From positions 42,966,845 through 43,030,844 of the forward strand of contig OX328105.1 of the NCBI GenBank assembly GCA_946811185.2: a stretch of 64,000 nt of DNA. The letters run 5' to 3'. The notes beneath the pieces were generated by a model that did no database searches, was not told the DNA's origin, and saw only the letters and a program-made list of their open reading frames with translations. A program made the translations under genes and the position numbers. Shown here piece after piece: positions 42,473 through 51,325 of the stretch (within the stretch, counting starts at the first letter, position 1; the number at the start of each line of letters is the position of its first letter). This DNA comes from Hippopus hippopus. Lineage: Eukaryota; Mollusca; Bivalvia; Cardiida; Cardiidae.

Positions 42473-42875
42473 ACTGTCGACGAGATTGGTGAAGGAAAGG
42501 ATGCATCAATAGCAATGATAATTTCTGCAGTGTTGCAGTTTTACTGGCGTAGATACGTGAACGAGAATATACTTGTTGAATAAAAAGGCAACACTTGTTA
42601 AAAATAAAAAAGGTCAACATTTCAGTAATAAAGTATGATTCTTTATGTGTGGGCCCCAGTTTTCCAAAATGGCCCCCTATTTCGATGTCTGTGGGCCCGA
42701 TGGGCCCCCTTACAAGCAAAGCTAGATTGAACACTGGATGTCCCCAATGGTGAAATGGATCACGGAGATGCATTAAGCCCCCTTTTGCTGGAGCACATCT
42801 CATTTATATATTTTAAACCAAAAAGTGATACATAAACATCTATCACACAGAAATACATCAGCATAATTCCCCACC

Positions 42876-43013
42876 AAGTAATGATTGAACTCTCTGGAAA
42901 ACAGTGTGAGAAAAGAAGCAATTGGTTGCTGCAAGCAAAAGCTCCTTTCCCTACAATGTTTCCTAAAGCTGTTTCCTGCAGGGACCTTAAACACTGTATG
43001 CAATCGATTAAGG
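42876..43013 (+). repeat. MITE-A fragment
   Basis: Diverged palindrome region and right end, just past the ZP exon 4 donor. Confidence 0.55.
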
Positions 43014-43036
43014 AAAATTATAAGAAAGAAACATAC

Positions 43037-43170
43037 CGGGTCCCCAAATATACCACCTAAAATGTTCTCCTATCATGGCAATTGACTTAACTTGGCCAGT
43101 TTCAGCATCGACCAGGGTCGTGTTGATGACAATCTCGGGAAGCACCGTGGGTGGTATTGCGGTACTTACT
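43037..43170 (-). CDS. ZP gene exon 4: start of ZP-C
   Basis: This exon has a TTTTCAG acceptor and GTATGT donor, 134 nt, phase 2 in and 1 out. It encodes TAIPPTVLPEIVINTTLVDA, then ETGQVKSIAMIGEHFRWYIW, the usual start of a ZP-C half: a proline-rich linker, beta strands, a G-E pair (IGEHF) and one NxT glycosylation site. Intron 4 (36469-43036) contains the hAT-like element, the 37.7-39.6 kb tandem-repeat element and the miniature LTR retrotransposon. Confidence 0.8.
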
Positions 43171-43198
43171 CTGAAAATCAGAAACAAAATTGATTTAT

Positions 43199-43318
43199 CC
43201 TTTAACTCTTTGCCAAAGAAACAAATATTTAGTCTTGTCCAAATTGAAAGCATTTTTAGACGATAAAATAAAGGTGGCTCAAATGTTGAGATTTGTCTTT
43301 GATGATACAGAAAACACT
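43199..43318 (+). repeat. MITE-A left half joined to a SINE piece
   Basis: TTTAACTCTTTGCCAAAG to GATACAGAAAACACTG; from there to about 43470 the sequence is SINE body and head (GAGGAATGAATTCTGCC, GTCCTGTTTGTTGCTGATTG). Confidence 0.65.
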
Positions 43319-43487
43319 GATCATCCGTGTGGGAGGAATGAATTCTGCCCCAAACCTTGGAAAGAAACTGGCCAAGCTGGGGATTCAAGCTGACAATCTT
43401 CTTGTTTCAAGTCCTGTTTGTTGCTGATTGAGCTGCCATGTTAGGCCACAGTATACATTGTTTGTTTCTTTGTTTGCATGGTGTTTA

Positions 43488-43712
43488 ATCCTTTACTAAA
43501 CAATCCCATGTTTTATCAACTCTGAGACAGAAGCTTTCTGAAAGCATTGTGGGAAAAGGAGAAAATGCTGATTACCAGCATTTTCTCCTTTTTCAACAAT
43601 GTTTTCTAAACTGACAAAGACAAATCTCATCATTTGAGCAAGAATTAATTTGTCATCTGCAACTTCTTTCTGGACCAGTCTAAAATTTCCTCATATTTTG
43701 GTGAGGGGTTAA
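43488..43712 (-). repeat. MITE-A copy, full length
   Basis: It lies 76 bp past the ZP exon 3 donor, in intron 3; palindrome at 43551-43596. Confidence 0.85.
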
Positions 43713-43787
43713 TTCCATTTTCAACTTTTTCTCGGCAGCCAGTGCACCTATCGATGCTTTACTAATAAATACATGTATATTACTTAC

Positions 43788-43936
43788 TGATGTATGATAT
43801 GGGTTTCGTCCAAAACGGTCCTTGTGATTCCCTCAGGGGGTATGGCACTGCATGAGAGTCTGTAGGACTTGATAATTGAGGTAATGATCACCGGCAATTG
43901 GTTCTCATTGCTAAGTAACATTGTCAGGGATTCATT
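43788..43936 (-). CDS. ZP gene exon 3: end of ZP-N and linker
   Basis: This 149-nt exon follows a T-rich tract and TTTTTTAG acceptor and ends at a GTAAGT donor; phase 0 in, phase 2 out. It begins NESLTMLL and contains SYRLSC, the fourth ZP-N cysteine, then SAIPPEGITRTVLDETH, which looks like the linker toward ZP-C. The product joins exon 2 without gain or loss of frame. Confidence 0.8.
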
Positions 43937-43989
43937 CTAAAAAAGACAACAGTATATAAAGCCTTTGATACATTGCATTTAACCCTTTA

Positions 43990-44218
43990 TTAACCCTTAC
44001 CAGACGACAAAATTTTAGCATTGTCCAATTTGAAAGCATTTGCAGACGACAATTTCACTGTGGCTCAAATGGTGCAATTATCCTTTGATACAGTAGAAAA
44101 CATTGTGGGAAAAGGAGAAAATGCTGGTTACCAGCATTTTCTCCTTTTCCCTCAATGTTTTAAAAAGGCTTCTTTCCCCGGGTCATTAAAAGTCGGCATT
44201 GTGTGGTAAAGGTTTAAC
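43990..44218 (+). repeat. MITE-A copy, full length
   Basis: Well kept; palindrome at 44107-44152. Confidence 0.9.
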
Positions 44219-44242
44219 AACAAAATTTCAGATTTGTCCATA

Positions 44243-44450
44243 TTTAACCCTTTTCCATACAATCCCGTGTTTTAATGACCATGAAGAAAAATGGTTTTGA
44301 AAACAATGTAAAAAAGGAGAAAATGCTGCTAAACACTATTTTCTCCTTTTCTTACAATCATCGATTGGGTTACATTAGCTTTGCTGTCTGCAAATGCTTT
44401 GAATTTAGTCTCGTCTAAAATTTTGTCGTTTGATAAAGGATTTAAGAGTT
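44243..44450 (-). repeat. MITE-A copy, some internal loss
   Basis: Ends TTTAACCCTTTTCC and TTTGATAAAGGATTTAAG. Confidence 0.8.
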
Positions 44451-44572
44451 TGCAGATGACAAACTAAACATAGTTCTAAGTACATTATTCATCTCTGATA
44501 GGGAAAAAACATTGTAGCAAAAGATTTCTTCCCACAGGTCCTAAAACTCAGGATTGTTTTGTAAAGGCTTAC
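44446..44572 (+). repeat. MITE-A copy, palindrome lost
   Basis: GCAGATGACAAACTAAAC to TTTTGTAAAGGCTTAC. Confidence 0.65.
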
Positions 44573-44684
44573 TGTGATTTCTCTACAATGCCATAGAATT
44601 ACGACAATTCAAGTTGGGACTGGGACAAAATAGTGACATTACTTCTATCTGTTGATTACGGGGTGTGGCAAAAATCTGATTTGT

Positions 44685-44795
44685 TCTGTCCTATCAAAGA
44701 CAGAATCATCATCTGTGCTGCATTTAGTTTGTTGTCTGCAAATGCTTTCAATCTGGTGGAGTCCCCAACGTTTTGTTGTTTGGTAAAGAGTTATG
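44685..44795 (-). repeat. MITE-A right half
   Basis: CTATCAAAGACAGAATCATC to GGTAAAGAGTTA. Confidence 0.75.
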
Positions 44796-44902
44796 GTAGG
44801 CAGGGCACAAGAACACCTGGATTACATATATCTTCATTACTGAGCCACCACTAGGCCCCCTACCAAAATCCTCCATCCCTACCTCAACCCAAAAAAGGTA
44901 AT

Positions 44903-44905
<3 letters not shown>

Positions 44906-44936
<31 letters not shown>
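44906..44936 (+). repeat. (GAT)n microsatellite
   Basis: About ten uninterrupted GAT units. The minus frame across it gives a false His-run. Confidence 0.95.
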
Positions 44937-44999
44937 TTCGAGGAGTAGCAGTGGCAGCAGCAGGACCAAGAACATGTGCTGGCGTAGATTTATTTGTTT

Positions 45000-45175
45000 A
45001 CCAGTAAATGGTCTTATATACTGATTTCAACCACCAGTATTTTTACTCTATTACAGTGACAGGTAAATTCTGCAAGGTTACCATCAGTATGACGCTGGAG
45101 AGTCCTGCAGTGTCTTGCCAAAGGACACATTAATGGAGCAGTGTGGCCAGCCGGGATCAAACATGTAACTTTTTG
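45000..45175 (-). repeat. SINE body and head fragment
   Basis: GTGTCTTGCCAAAGGACACA and GCCGGGATCAAACATGTAAC, like 7046-7276. Confidence 0.6.
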
Positions 45176-45192
45176 GTGTCAATCCAATACTC

Positions 45193-45425
45193 ATAACTTT
45201 TACCATACAATCCCATGTTTTAAAGACCCCTAGGAAAAAAGGATTTTGAAACCAGTGTGAAAAGGAGAAAAAGCTGATAACCAGCAATTTCTCCATTTTC
45301 CACTGTAAATGTTTTTAACCCACCACAAAGACAAATCCCATTATTTGGACTGCATTTGATTTATAGTCTTCAAATGCTTTCAATTTGGAAAAGTTGAATT
45401 TTTTTTTTTGTAAGAGAGAGGTAAC
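45193..45425 (-). repeat. MITE-A copy
   Basis: Diverged; palindrome at 45260-45300. Confidence 0.8.
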
Positions 45426-45504
45426 TTTAGATCTATGGAGTACAATTTGTAGCCCATACCAGTGCACTTAAACACATGGTATTTACAAAACAGTCATAAA
45501 TAAG

Positions 45505-45702
45505 TTAGCCATGCTTTGTGAAAAGGTGGCTTAATGCATCTGCAAAATGTATCGTCCCATGTCGAGCCTGCGGAGTCGGCTAAGGCTGACACGGTTTGAA
45601 ATTTTTTGCTATTTGTTAAAGGACAATTCTACCCCAAGCTCGAGATGGTTGTTGGATAATAACAGATTGTATGGTTCCATAGTTATATGATGACTTGCCT
45701 GG
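45505..45702. repeat. MITE-B copy, one end lost
   Basis: TTAGCCATGCTTTGTGAAAA at the left; middle GTCGAGCCTGCGGAGTCGG; it runs through GGTTCCATAGTTATATGATG and has no matching right end. Confidence 0.65.
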
Positions 45703-45731
45703 CAGTCTGGCATAAATAAAGCGTTACAGAG

Positions 45732-45878
45732 ACCTTTTACCACTTAATACCGAGTTTTAATGACTGAAAAAGAATGCTTATGAAAACATTGTGGGAAAAG
45801 GAGAAAATGCTGGTAACCAGCATTTTCTCCATTTCCCAGAATGTTTCCCATCACTTAAAAGAAAATTCCACTTGTCCA
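45732..45878 (-). repeat. MITE-A copy, right end missing
   Basis: Stops at AGAAAATTCCAC, 60 bp before the exon 2 donor. Confidence 0.8.
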
Positions 45879-45936
45879 CTTATATCAGTGAACAACTTGC
45901 AGCATGTACAAGTATAGCAAAGTTTATGGTACTTAC

Positions 45937-46070
45937 AAAACAATCATAGATGAATATCTTGTCCGACAATAACGATGAGTTACATATGTAAGTTGATGCA
46001 TTCACTTGTGCCCAGATATATGTGCTTGGGTCTGGATTGGTGACAGATATTATGCCAGTGTTGGAACATT
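45937..46070 (-). CDS. ZP gene exon 2: ZP-N subdomain, first part
   Basis: This 134-nt exon is bounded by TTCCAG (acceptor) and GTAAGT (donor), phase 1 in and phase 0 out. It encodes about 45 residues with three cysteines in the contexts ECSN, YICNSS and YDCF, which fit C1 to C3 of a ZP-N module. Two NxS/T sites (NAST, NSSL) are potential N-glycosylation sites. The frame is open across the whole exon only in the phase set by exon 1. MITE-A copies sit just outside both splice sites (46186-46588 and 45732-45876). Confidence 0.8.
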
Positions 46071-46185
46071 CTGGAATATAGTCATGAATGGATGAAAAAG
46101 ATTATGGTGCACAGGTGTGTGCACACCCACCGTGGCTAGCTTGTTAGGAAATGCCAGGAAGGCATGAAAAGTCCACAAGCCACAT

Positions 46186-46425
46186 TTAACCCTTTCCCAA
46201 ATGAGTAAATTTTAGACAAGTCCAAATTGAAAGCATTTGCAGATGAAGAAATGAATACAACTCAGAAATTGAAACTTGTATTGGGAAGGATAAAAAACAT
46301 TGTGAAAACATTGTAGGAAAAGGAGAAAATGCTGGTTACCAGCATTTTCTCCTGTTCCCACAATGTTTTCAAAGGCTTCTTTCTCAGAGTTGTTAAAAGT
46401 CGTGATTGTGTGGTATAGTGTTAAG
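46186..46425 (+). repeat. MITE-A copy, full length
   Basis: Contains a small duplication (AAACATTGTGAAAACATTG); palindrome at 46319-46360. Confidence 0.9.
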
Positions 46426-46444
46426 TGACTGAAATGCTCTAATA

Positions 46445-46590
46445 CTATGCTGGTAGCCAGCATTTTCTCCTTTTCCCACAATGTTACTGACCCTTTCACA
46501 GACAAATCAAATAATCTGAGCCAAACTTGTCGTCTGCAAATGCTTCTGAGTTGACTCAGTCTAAAATTTTGTTACATGTGAAAGGTTGCA
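46445..46590 (-). repeat. MITE-A copy, left end missing
   Basis: Starts inside the palindrome; ends at ACATGTGAAAGG. Confidence 0.75.
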
Positions 46591-47218
46591 GGCTCATTTA
46601 CTACGGGACTCCCTTTTACTCTGTTTACTCTGTTGTTGGATGTATCTAGGCCTTGGCCTCTGGGATCCGTTTTGATAGGGTTTTTCCTTTACCGATTGTG
46701 GTTCCGGTCTGTAGCACTCAGCTTCGAACTTGACTGGTAGGTGTTTCCAAACTTCATTTAAACAAGTTGGCTTCTTTACAAAAGAAACCAGGAGAGGTCA
46801 GCATCCATGTTTTCAAATGGTTTATTGGCTTTTAATTTCAATATATTTTGGTACATGTAAACAAACAAGTAAAAAAAGCCGCCGCGTAGAAACCTCTTAT
46901 ATGCTTTACATGACGGTCATTTGACTTTCTTCCCGCGTTTTCAAGTCGCATGATCTTGTCCAGCGGTCTTCTTTCTCTTTTTTAACGAATTTTTTCTTAT
47001 TTTTTCTTCTGCTTAGATTTATTTGCTTAATGAAAAATTACAATTATTTGAGAGGTCATTTGCAAACATGGCAAATAAATATAACAAATCTTTTCTGAAA
47101 TTCGTGATATAAAAATAAACCACGTCTATTTCCTGTTTCGGTTTTTTGATTTCGCTTTATTTACAAAACCATGACGAAACAGACTGTGTATCAGAACAAT
47201 TTCGCAAGAAAAATGGAT
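46591..47218 (-). other. Likely LINE 3' untranslated region and flank
   Basis: No gene. It follows the LINE stop codon on the minus strand, but the 3' boundary was not found. Confidence 0.35.
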
Positions 47219-47563
47219 TTAGACAGCAAATTCTGTGACAGTCTGCCTTTTAAACTCACCTATTGGAGAGGTCTGATGACCTCTCCAATTACGTTTAAAA
47301 CTATTTACAGTTTTACATAAAATTAAGTCCTCAGGCAGCCTATTCCAATCATCAACAATTCTTTGAGAAAATGAATTCTTTTTTACATTTGTATGGCTAT
47401 ACTTTTTGAAAATTCTTTGGTTGTGTCCTCTGGTATTGTATTGTTGGTTCTCGTTCTTTGGAAACAGTTTATCAACTTTTCTCAAACCCCTGATGAATCT
47501 TGTAAACTTCGATAATGTCAGTTCTTCTCCTCCTATACTCCAATGTTGGTAATCCAAGGGTCC
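47219..47563 (-). pseudogene. C-terminal end of a LINE (non-LTR retrotransposon) ORF2
   Basis: The minus strand reads TLGLPTLEYRRRRTDIIEVYKI and, after a frameshift near 47470, NTRGHNQRIFKKYSH, NSFSQRIVDDWNRLPEDL and NSFKRNW, then a stop at 47219. These are the conserved segments that follow the reverse transcriptase domain in jockey/CR1-like LINEs (LPTLEYRRRRxDxIEVYK; FSQRVVxxWNxLPxxVV; SFKxxLD). The sequence continues upstream at 51147, the two parts having been separated by the element at 47568-51142. Confidence 0.8.
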
Positions 47564-47772
47564 TTAAAGGGCAAATCCTAAAATATTTTGACCAGACTGT
47601 CTTTTTCCTTTAATCAGCTGCAAATGATGTCAGTTAAACATGTGTCCGTGATTTTTCATAAATACCACCCTGTAACATGCCATAAACCACGGCCGAATTG
47701 TCACGCTGATACACGGCCCTAAAAATGGTACATGGCTTACTTCCCCTGATTCGCTTATCTCCCGTGCATGTG

Positions 47773-47780
47773 TGACGTCA
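47773..47780 (+). promoter_or_regulatory. TGACGTCA (CRE) palindrome, left promoter of the element
   Basis: A full consensus CRE 100 bp upstream of the THAP start codon; the same site stands at the other end of the element. Confidence 0.55.
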
Positions 47781-47880
47781 TTGTCGAGTCACTCTGTGTA
47801 TACCGTCAGTAGACATTAAGTAGGAACGCGGATGATTGTATGCAGATATCTGAGTATTAACTGAGAATTGAGCTGAAAAA

Positions 47881-48258
47881 ATGGTAAATTGTGCAGCCTA
47901 TGGCTGCAACGTCGATTCGGGAACTCAAAGAAGTAGTATTTTCAAATTTCCGAAGGAATTAAAAAGGAGGAAACTATGGATTCAACGTTTAAACCGGGGC
48001 CGGACAGTAGCGACGGATTTTTTGCCATCGGTTCATTCGAAATTGTGTCTGAAATACTTCGATGACAGTCAGTTCTTAACAAGTCCAAAACTCGCAAAAG
48101 AAGTTGGTTATAGGAATTTTAGGCTGCGGTTAAAACCTGACGCTGTGCCGACATTATTCGAAACTCCGAGTCGAAAGGAGATAGGCCTTAAACCGAAACT
48201 CCGAAAGACAGACATTCCGCAACGGCAATTTCCAAAAAGAAAATCCAACATGAAGTAG
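47881..48258 (+). CDS. THAP-domain protein, N-terminal part of an element-encoded protein
   Basis: 125 residues. THAP zinc-finger features: start MVNCAAYGCN (first two zinc cysteines), SIFKFPKELKRRKLWIQRL (conserved F-P and W helix), then LCLKYFDDSQF where THAP domains have C-x2-H: the zinc-binding His is replaced by Tyr. AVPTLF after about 90 residues is the C-terminal AVPxxF motif. The stop TAG is immediately followed by GTAATT, a possible splice donor, so the product may be a first exon closed by a nonsense codon. Expected role: DNA binding by a transposase; with the altered ligand, the finger may not fold normally. It is in the plus direction, opposite to the ZP gene whose intron 1 holds it. 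Confidence 0.7.
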   Translation: MVNCAAYGCNVDSGTQRSSIFKFPKELKRRKLWIQRLNRGRTVATDFLPSVHSKLCLKYFDDSQFLTSPKLAKEVGYRNFRLRLKPDAVPTLFETPSRKEIGLKPKLRKTDIPQRQFPKRKSNMK

Positions 48259-48282
48259 GTAATTTCTTTTTTCTTGAAATTG

Positions 48283-48472
48283 GAATACCGAAAGTATTTG
48301 CAGATCACAGATCAAATGTGGCCTTGACAATAGGTTTGAGGGTAGAAAATATTGTAGGAAAAGAAGATAACTCTGGGAATCAGGACTTATTCCTTTTTTC
48401 ACCCTGTCCTCAAAAGCCTTCTCCATTAGAGTGGTTGAAGATCAGAATTTTGAGATAAAAGGTAAAAGAATT
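48283..48472 (+). repeat. MITE-A copy inside the Kolobok-like element
   Basis: Diverged: GTATTTGCAGATCACAGATC to TTTGAGATAAAAGG. It starts 25 bp after the THAP stop. Confidence 0.65.
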
Positions 48473-48938
48473 GGTGTGTGAGCCTGGTCAAAAACATTCT
48501 GTTTCTTAATTTAAAAAAAAAATGTGTTATTTAAATTTTCTCACTTTTGTCTGATTATCAGAGAAAATGACTTGTGTCAAATTATATGCATTTTCAAAAT
48601 TTTCATACTGACATGTTCAAAACATTTTTCTCAGTAGCCTGTCTAGAAGACATAATATGGATAGGAAAAGGAAATATCCACAAATCAAAATTGTATAGAT
48701 ATAATTCAAAATTTGTTCAAAATGCATGTAAGTTGTCAAATCATTTTTAAGAGTGAAATGTCAAAGAGAAGTAGTGTATGGGATAAAAGCTGTAACATGG
48801 GTTTACTGTCACCAACAAACATTACAGTGTAAAGGGGTGAGATATGCAAATGTTATGTAACCATTTCCTGTATTGTTTCAACTGGTCGGTGATGGATTTA
48901 CATTTATGACCATGATTAGGGGTAGCCAGATACTGATT
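48473..48938. other. No recognised feature
   Basis: AT-rich interior of the Kolobok-like element; no transposase motif. Confidence 0.4.
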
Positions 48939-49145
48939 TCACCTTTTACCATACAAACCCTAGATCTAGTTTCCAATACCCAAAGAAAGAGTGTTTGAAA
49001 AACAGTGTGGGAAGAAAATGATGTTTGCTGTTCAAAGAATGATTATTATCCCTTGAAAGTTTACATCATTTGAACAATGTCGACTATGTTATTTGCAAAA
49101 TTTATGTTATGAATTTGGATGAATCTATAATTTTGTTAGCCTAAC
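48939..49145 (-). repeat. MITE-A copy, degraded
   Basis: CCTTTTACCATACAAACCC to TTTGTTAGCCTAA; palindrome gone. Confidence 0.65.
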
Positions 49146-49240
49146 CCTTACCCAAATGATAAAAAATTAGAATATTTCAAATCCACATCATTTAAATATG
49201 ACCGATAAAATGTGATTGTTTATTGGAATTTAGTTTAACT
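49143..49240 (+). repeat. MITE-A left-arm fragment
   Basis: CCTAACCCTTACCCAAATG to AAAATGTGATTG. Confidence 0.55.
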
Positions 49241-49245
49241 TAAGT

Positions 49246-49480
49246 TTAACCCTTTACCAAACAATCCTTTGTTTTAACGACCCTTGTGAAGAAAGAAAAA
49301 CCTTTTGAAAACATTGTAGGTAAAGGAGAAAATGATGGTAACCAGTATTTTCTCCTTTTTCTACAATGTTTTCTACCCCATCAAAGACAAGTCCAAACAT
49401 GTGAGTAAAATTTAATTTGTTGACTCCAAATGCTTTCAATTCGGTTGAGACAATAAATTTGATGTTTGGTAACAATTTAA
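49246..49480 (-). repeat. MITE-A copy, full length
   Basis: Palindrome at 49323-49365; ends TTTAACCCTTTACC and TTTGGTAACAATTTAA. Confidence 0.85.
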
Positions 49481-49594
49481 ACTTGTATTTTACACCTGTT
49501 GAGAAACAAGTTCATACAACTCGTACTAATCTCTTCGGATACTGCTTCCTGGGAACCAAAACAAAACTCGTGCCCAATGTGTGGGATTTATATT

Positions 49595-49826
49595 GAACCC
49601 TTTACCAATCAATCCCTAGTTTTTACGACCCTGAGACAGAAGCCTTTTAAAAACATTGTAGGAAAAGGAGATAATGCTGTTAGCTAGCATTTTCTCCTTT
49701 AACCACAATGTTTTCTACTCTGCTGGAAACAAATTTCAATTTTTGAAATATTTAACTTTATTTTGTCGTCTGCAAGTGATTTCAGTTTGGACCTGTTTAA
49801 TATTTTGTCGTTTGGTAAAGAGTTAA
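49595..49826 (-). repeat. MITE-A copy, full length
   Basis: Ends GAACCCTTTACC and GGTAAAGAGTTAA; loop changed to GCTGTTAGCTAGC. Confidence 0.9.
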
Positions 49827-49937
49827 AAATAGAAAATATTGTGGATAAAGGACCAATTGATAGTTACCAGCTCTTTCTATGTTTTTACAATGAATCTGAA
49901 GTCGTCTATACTGCAATTTGACCGGAATGTCAGTATT

Positions 49938-50025
49938 AACCGCTCAGTCCCTAGTAAACGGTAGACCAATTTGAGACTTGCCCAAATTGAAACAATTTGC
50001 ATAAGACAAACAAGAACTGAACAAA
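49938..50025 (+). repeat. MITE-A left-arm fragment
   Basis: CTCAGTCCCTAGTAAACG then GACTTGCCCAAATTGAAAC. Confidence 0.5.
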
Positions 50026-50817
50026 TTACAATTCAGAGTTTAAGACTTTCACAGAGAAGCTCTATATGGAACATACAATAGCTATACATGTATGATAAAT
50101 TTTTGCATTGAATGGATCATGTGGACAAGGTAAACAGCAAAAAAGTATTTCACACAGGTAGATCCCCTCTCCCTCTCTCTGATGTTCATGTATTTCTGTA
50201 TGGTAAGAAAAACAACTAAAATAATTTTCAAAATAATTTTGAGAATTAAGTCTTAATAATCTCGGAACATATTCTTTTATCAAATTTCAAGCTGGTTAAC
50301 AGCATTTCAAAATATTCTTATTCTCATGAAAATCGTGATTTATTGTGTAACCCTTCACCCACGAGAGAATAAACTTGTACCCGTCAATGTTTACAGAATT
50401 CTTTACAAGGTACAAATATGAACAAGAACCCATCAACAAATAGTTAGAACTAACATCTCACGATTATCAATCGTAAAAGTCAAGAAAAGGGTTATTTGAC
50501 ATGAAACTAAAGTGTCAGGGAAATGTCTTCAAAAGTGTCGGGGAACTGTCTTGTCGTGGAACTGTCTTGAAACCGTATTTTTTTGTTGTTGTTTAATTCC
50601 GCCCGTTAATCTACTGAAAATGCTTCACGTGAAACAAAGTTTATGCCATACACTTAATTTTATCATGTATAGAAGAATATTTCTGTAAGCGATGTTCGCC
50701 CCGTAATAGACGTATTTCAATAGCGCGCAATACTCAACACGTTGAAAAGTCCGGCACAACATCGTCATTTTCGTCATCAGTGGGCGAAAAGTTACTTTTA
50801 TCCTCATCATCAGAAAC

Positions 50818-50928
50818 TTAATAAGTTTCTTTAAAAATTGGCTCGTACATGTACGGCCTTACCGGCCCAGAATCGTCTATTTCTTCGTCTTCAATATCGC
50901 TCAGTTCACTATCGTAAACAACGTCCAT
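50818..50928 (-). pseudogene. Acidic N-terminal fragment of a second element protein
   Basis: From ATG at 50928 the minus strand reads MDVVYDSELSDIEDEEIDDS, then RPYMYEPIFKETY before TAA. The same frame goes on past the stop with more acidic sequence (DDEDKSNFSPTDDENDDVV) to a TGA. The RPYxxEP motif after an acidic start is like the N-terminus of the animal family whose proteins carry a P2X7-C-terminal-like zinc domain; the rest here is too decayed to confirm that. It begins beside the right CRE copy, so it looks like a second gene pointing inward, convergent with the THAP gene. Confidence 0.4.
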
Positions 50929-50947
50929 ATTGAAACAAGCTCTCCTA

Positions 50948-50955
50948 TGACGTCA
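50948..50955 (-). promoter_or_regulatory. TGACGTCA (CRE) palindrome, right promoter of the element
   Basis: Mirror of the left copy, 20 bp upstream of the acidic ORF. Together with TCGCTTATCTCCC (50983-50995, minus) it forms a subterminal inverted repeat with the left end. Confidence 0.55.
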
Positions 50956-51146
50956 CAAATCAAGAGACGCAACAATAAGTAAGGGAGATAAGCGATGCAA
51001 TAAAAATTAATAAGCAGAAATATGAATTGAAAAAAAGTACTTTTACTAATTTTTTTTTTTTCTAATTACAACATTACCAGGTTACAATTTGATAAGTATA
51101 GATTTGAAAATTAACCATATCTGAAACTTGTTGATTTGCCCTTTAA

Positions 51147-51186
51147 GCGATTACTGTAAGACAGGTCTTTAATTTTTTGATGGTTA
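51147..51186 (-). pseudogene. LINE ORF2 continuation, 5' side of the insertion
   Basis: The minus strand reads NHQKIKDLSYSNRL, matching the segment (LKxLSYSxRL) that precedes LGLPTLEYRRRR in this LINE type. A TAG stands just before it, and a 35-bp palindrome (GGTTAACCTAGGGAT / AGATCCCTGGTTAACC, 51182-51216) marks the place where the LINE sequence ends. Confidence 0.65.
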
Positions 51187-51229
51187 ACCTAGGGATGTAA
51201 GATCCCTGGTTAACCCAAGAAAAAATACT

Positions 51230-51325
51230 GAAAAATTCTTTCATTTGAGACATGTTTATCTTCTGTAAATATGTTGAATTTGGGCCAGCCTAACTTTCTT
51301 TCATTTGATAAAGACTTAACAACTA
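51230..51325 (-). repeat. MITE-A right-half fragment
   Basis: TTTCATTTGAGACATG...GGGCCAGCCTAAC to TTTGATAAAGACTTAAC. Confidence 0.55.

Larger units (their letters stand above)
41433..42736. mobile_element. hAT-like non-autonomous element
   Basis: The ends CAGTGCTCAATCTAG and CTAGATTGAACACTG are inverted, with GATGTC on both sides (41427-41432, 42737-42742) as a 6-bp target duplication. CAGTG-starting ends are typical of hAT transposons, which more often make 8-bp duplications. CAGTG-end relatives such as subterminal GGGCCCC words (41466-41471, 42650-42715) occur inside. There is no transposase, and it hosts a MITE-A and a SINE. Confidence 0.75.
41241..42809. repeat. MITE-B copy split by a hAT-like element
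   Basis: Left part 41241-41432 (GAACCATACTCTTTG..., GGTCAGCCTGCGTGG) and right part 42743-42809 (GATGCATTAAGCCCCC...). Together they make one MITE-B. Confidence 0.75.
47568..51142. mobile_element. Kolobok-like DNA element: TTAA target, THAP gene, 3575 bp
   Basis: Inverted ends AGGGCAAATC (47568-47577) and GATTTGCCCT (51133-51142) are flanked by TTAA on both sides (47564-47567, 51143-51146). Removing the element plus one TTAA restores the LINE frame exactly: SYSNRL then RTLGLPTLEY. A TTAA duplication with a THAP-domain protein is the combination known for Kolobok transposons. Further in, both ends carry TCGCTTATCTCCC and TGTGACGTCA in inverted orientation (47750-47780; 50948-50995). The interior is broken by MITE-A copies, and no complete transposase was found. 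Confidence 0.75.

Noticed and set aside
42393..42803. A 136-codon minus-strand gene
   Set aside because: It is a mosaic of SINE, hAT-like element and MITE-B sequence.
44748..44975. His-rich protein on minus
   Set aside because: The His-run is the translation of the (GAT)n microsatellite.
47219..47557. A free-standing gene for a 112-residue protein
   Set aside because: The sequence is the C-terminal end of a LINE ORF2, frameshifted and separated from its upstream part.
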